Below are positions 4,987-5,259 of a DNA stretch of 5,259 nucleotides, one piece after another (positions within the stretch are counted from its first letter, which is position 1; each line of letters starts with the position of its first letter). A program made the translations under genes and the position numbers. The stretch is taken from NCBI GenBank assembly GCA_020343555.1, contig CP070800.1, forward strand, positions 321,217 through 326,475, read 5' to 3'. The notes under the pieces were generated by a model. It did not search any database. It saw only the letters and a program-made list of their open reading frames with translations, and was not told where the DNA came from. This DNA is from Dehalococcoidales bacterium (lineage in GTDB: Bacteria > Chloroflexota > Dehalococcoidia > Dehalococcoidales > UBA2162).

Positions 4987-5163
4987 ATGGCCTATAAGAT
5001 CACGCAAGACTGCGTGCAGTGCGTCGCCTGTTATTATGAATGCCCTGAGGAAGCGATATCGGAAGGCGAAAATCAATATTACATTGACCCGGACAAGTGT
5101 ACCGAATGCGGAACATGCGTCTTTTACGGCTGCCCGACATGGGCTATTGTAAAGAATGAATAA
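4987..5163 (+). CDS. 2[4Fe-4S] ferredoxin
   Basis: A 58-residue small electron carrier with two cysteine motifs. The first is Cys9, Cys12, Cys15, Cys19-Pro (standard CxxCxxCxxxCP). The second is Cys38, Cys41, Cys44, Cys49-Pro, with four rather than three residues between the last two cysteines. Each would bind a low-potential [4Fe-4S] cluster, sharing the fourth cysteine across motifs as in clostridial-type ferredoxins. The size is that of the classic bacterial family. The start is the ATG 3 bp after the YdeI-family stop; the nearest SD-like sequence, AAGGGA (4969-4974), is 12 nt away, so translation is probably coupled to the upstream gene. It could serve fermentation, nitrogen or CO2 metabolism, or the downstream gene product. 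It shows that the organism handles oxygen-sensitive iron-sulphur chemistry. Confidence 0.93.
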   Translation: MAYKITQDCVQCVACYYECPEEAISEGENQYYIDPDKCTECGTCVFYGCPTWAIVKNE

Positions 5164-5179
5164 GTAAAAGGAGAAATTG

Positions 5180-5259
5180 ATGGAGGGATCCAAGTACAGG
5201 AAATACTTTTTAAACGAGTTAACTCCGAATGAGAGACAGAAGGGATTCGGTAAAATGCC
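5180..5259 (+). CDS. N-terminus of an unidentified protein (3' truncated by window edge)
   Basis: An ORF open to the window end starts at ATG 5180 with a strong SD, AAAGGAG (5167-5173), 6 nt upstream. It begins MEGSKYRKYFLNELTPNERQ. The 26 readable residues are basic and polar, with no signal peptide, so the product is probably cytoplasmic. The gene lies 16 bp after the ferredoxin stop in the same direction and very likely belongs to the same operon, so its product could be an electron-transfer partner. The fragment is too short for a family call. Confidence 0.7.
   Translation, partial: MEGSKYRKYFLNELTPNERQKGFGKM

Noticed and set aside
4507..5193. Long minus-strand open frame (228 codons) across the YdeI-family gene and the ferredoxin
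   Set aside because: It is antisense to two genes with clear family motifs, has no SD, and its translation is a Phe/Ser/Arg-rich string without domain features.
1..5259. CRISPR array, insertion sequence, tRNA or attachment site
   Set aside because: No regularly spaced repeats, transposase or integrase motifs, terminal inverted repeats or tRNA cloverleaf were found on either strand.

Overview
The window looks like bacterial chromosome of intermediate GC content. It has Shine-Dalgarno (SD) sequences, -35/-10 promoters, an intrinsic terminator, an AraC-type regulator and a lipoprotein signal peptide. The ferredoxin of the bacterial 2[4Fe-4S] type suggests an anaerobic or fermentative lifestyle. 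The style of the proteins reminds me of Dehalococcoidia (Chloroflexota) or similar subsurface anaerobes, but this is only an impression. No transposase, integrase, tRNA, rRNA, CRISPR array or origin was seen.

Region 1 (1-1311) starts with the last 38 codons of an unidentified gene. A strong promoter (133-161) follows, then a 21-codon leader ORF with a strong SD (221-286), an intrinsic terminator (311-341), and a 309-codon phosphotransferase of the APH fold (382-1311). The leader contains a Lys-Tyr-Lys motif, a 9-nt element that can pair with either of two identical copies of GAGGTGTGA (one at the leader SD, one just upstream of the phosphotransferase SD), and a segment able to pair with the 5' arm of the terminator. 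This is the architecture of a drug-sensing, ribosome-mediated attenuator controlling a resistance gene. It is the most interesting item here.

Region 2 (1312-3028) holds an AraC-family regulator with a C-terminal GyrI-like effector domain on the minus strand, convergent with the phosphotransferase. It is divergent from an isochorismatase-family cysteine hydrolase. The 119-bp divergent intergenic region carries a promoter for each gene and a small inverted repeat that may be an operator.

Region 3 (3029-4299) holds an uncharacterised lipoprotein, converging tail to tail (8 bp between stops) with a small two-helix membrane protein on the minus strand.

Region 4 (4300-5259) looks like a plus-strand operon. 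It contains a YdeI/OmpD-associated family protein, a 58-residue 2[4Fe-4S] ferredoxin 3 bp downstream, and the start of an unidentified gene cut by the window end. Two genes (2381 and 4423) have no SD and a -10-like element ending 5-7 bp before the ATG, so they may be leaderless.

Functionally the window is a set of mostly single genes related to stress, resistance and small-molecule handling. Apart from the attenuator-phosphotransferase unit, the regulator-hydrolase pair and the YdeI-ferredoxin operon, I see no evidence for one shared pathway.
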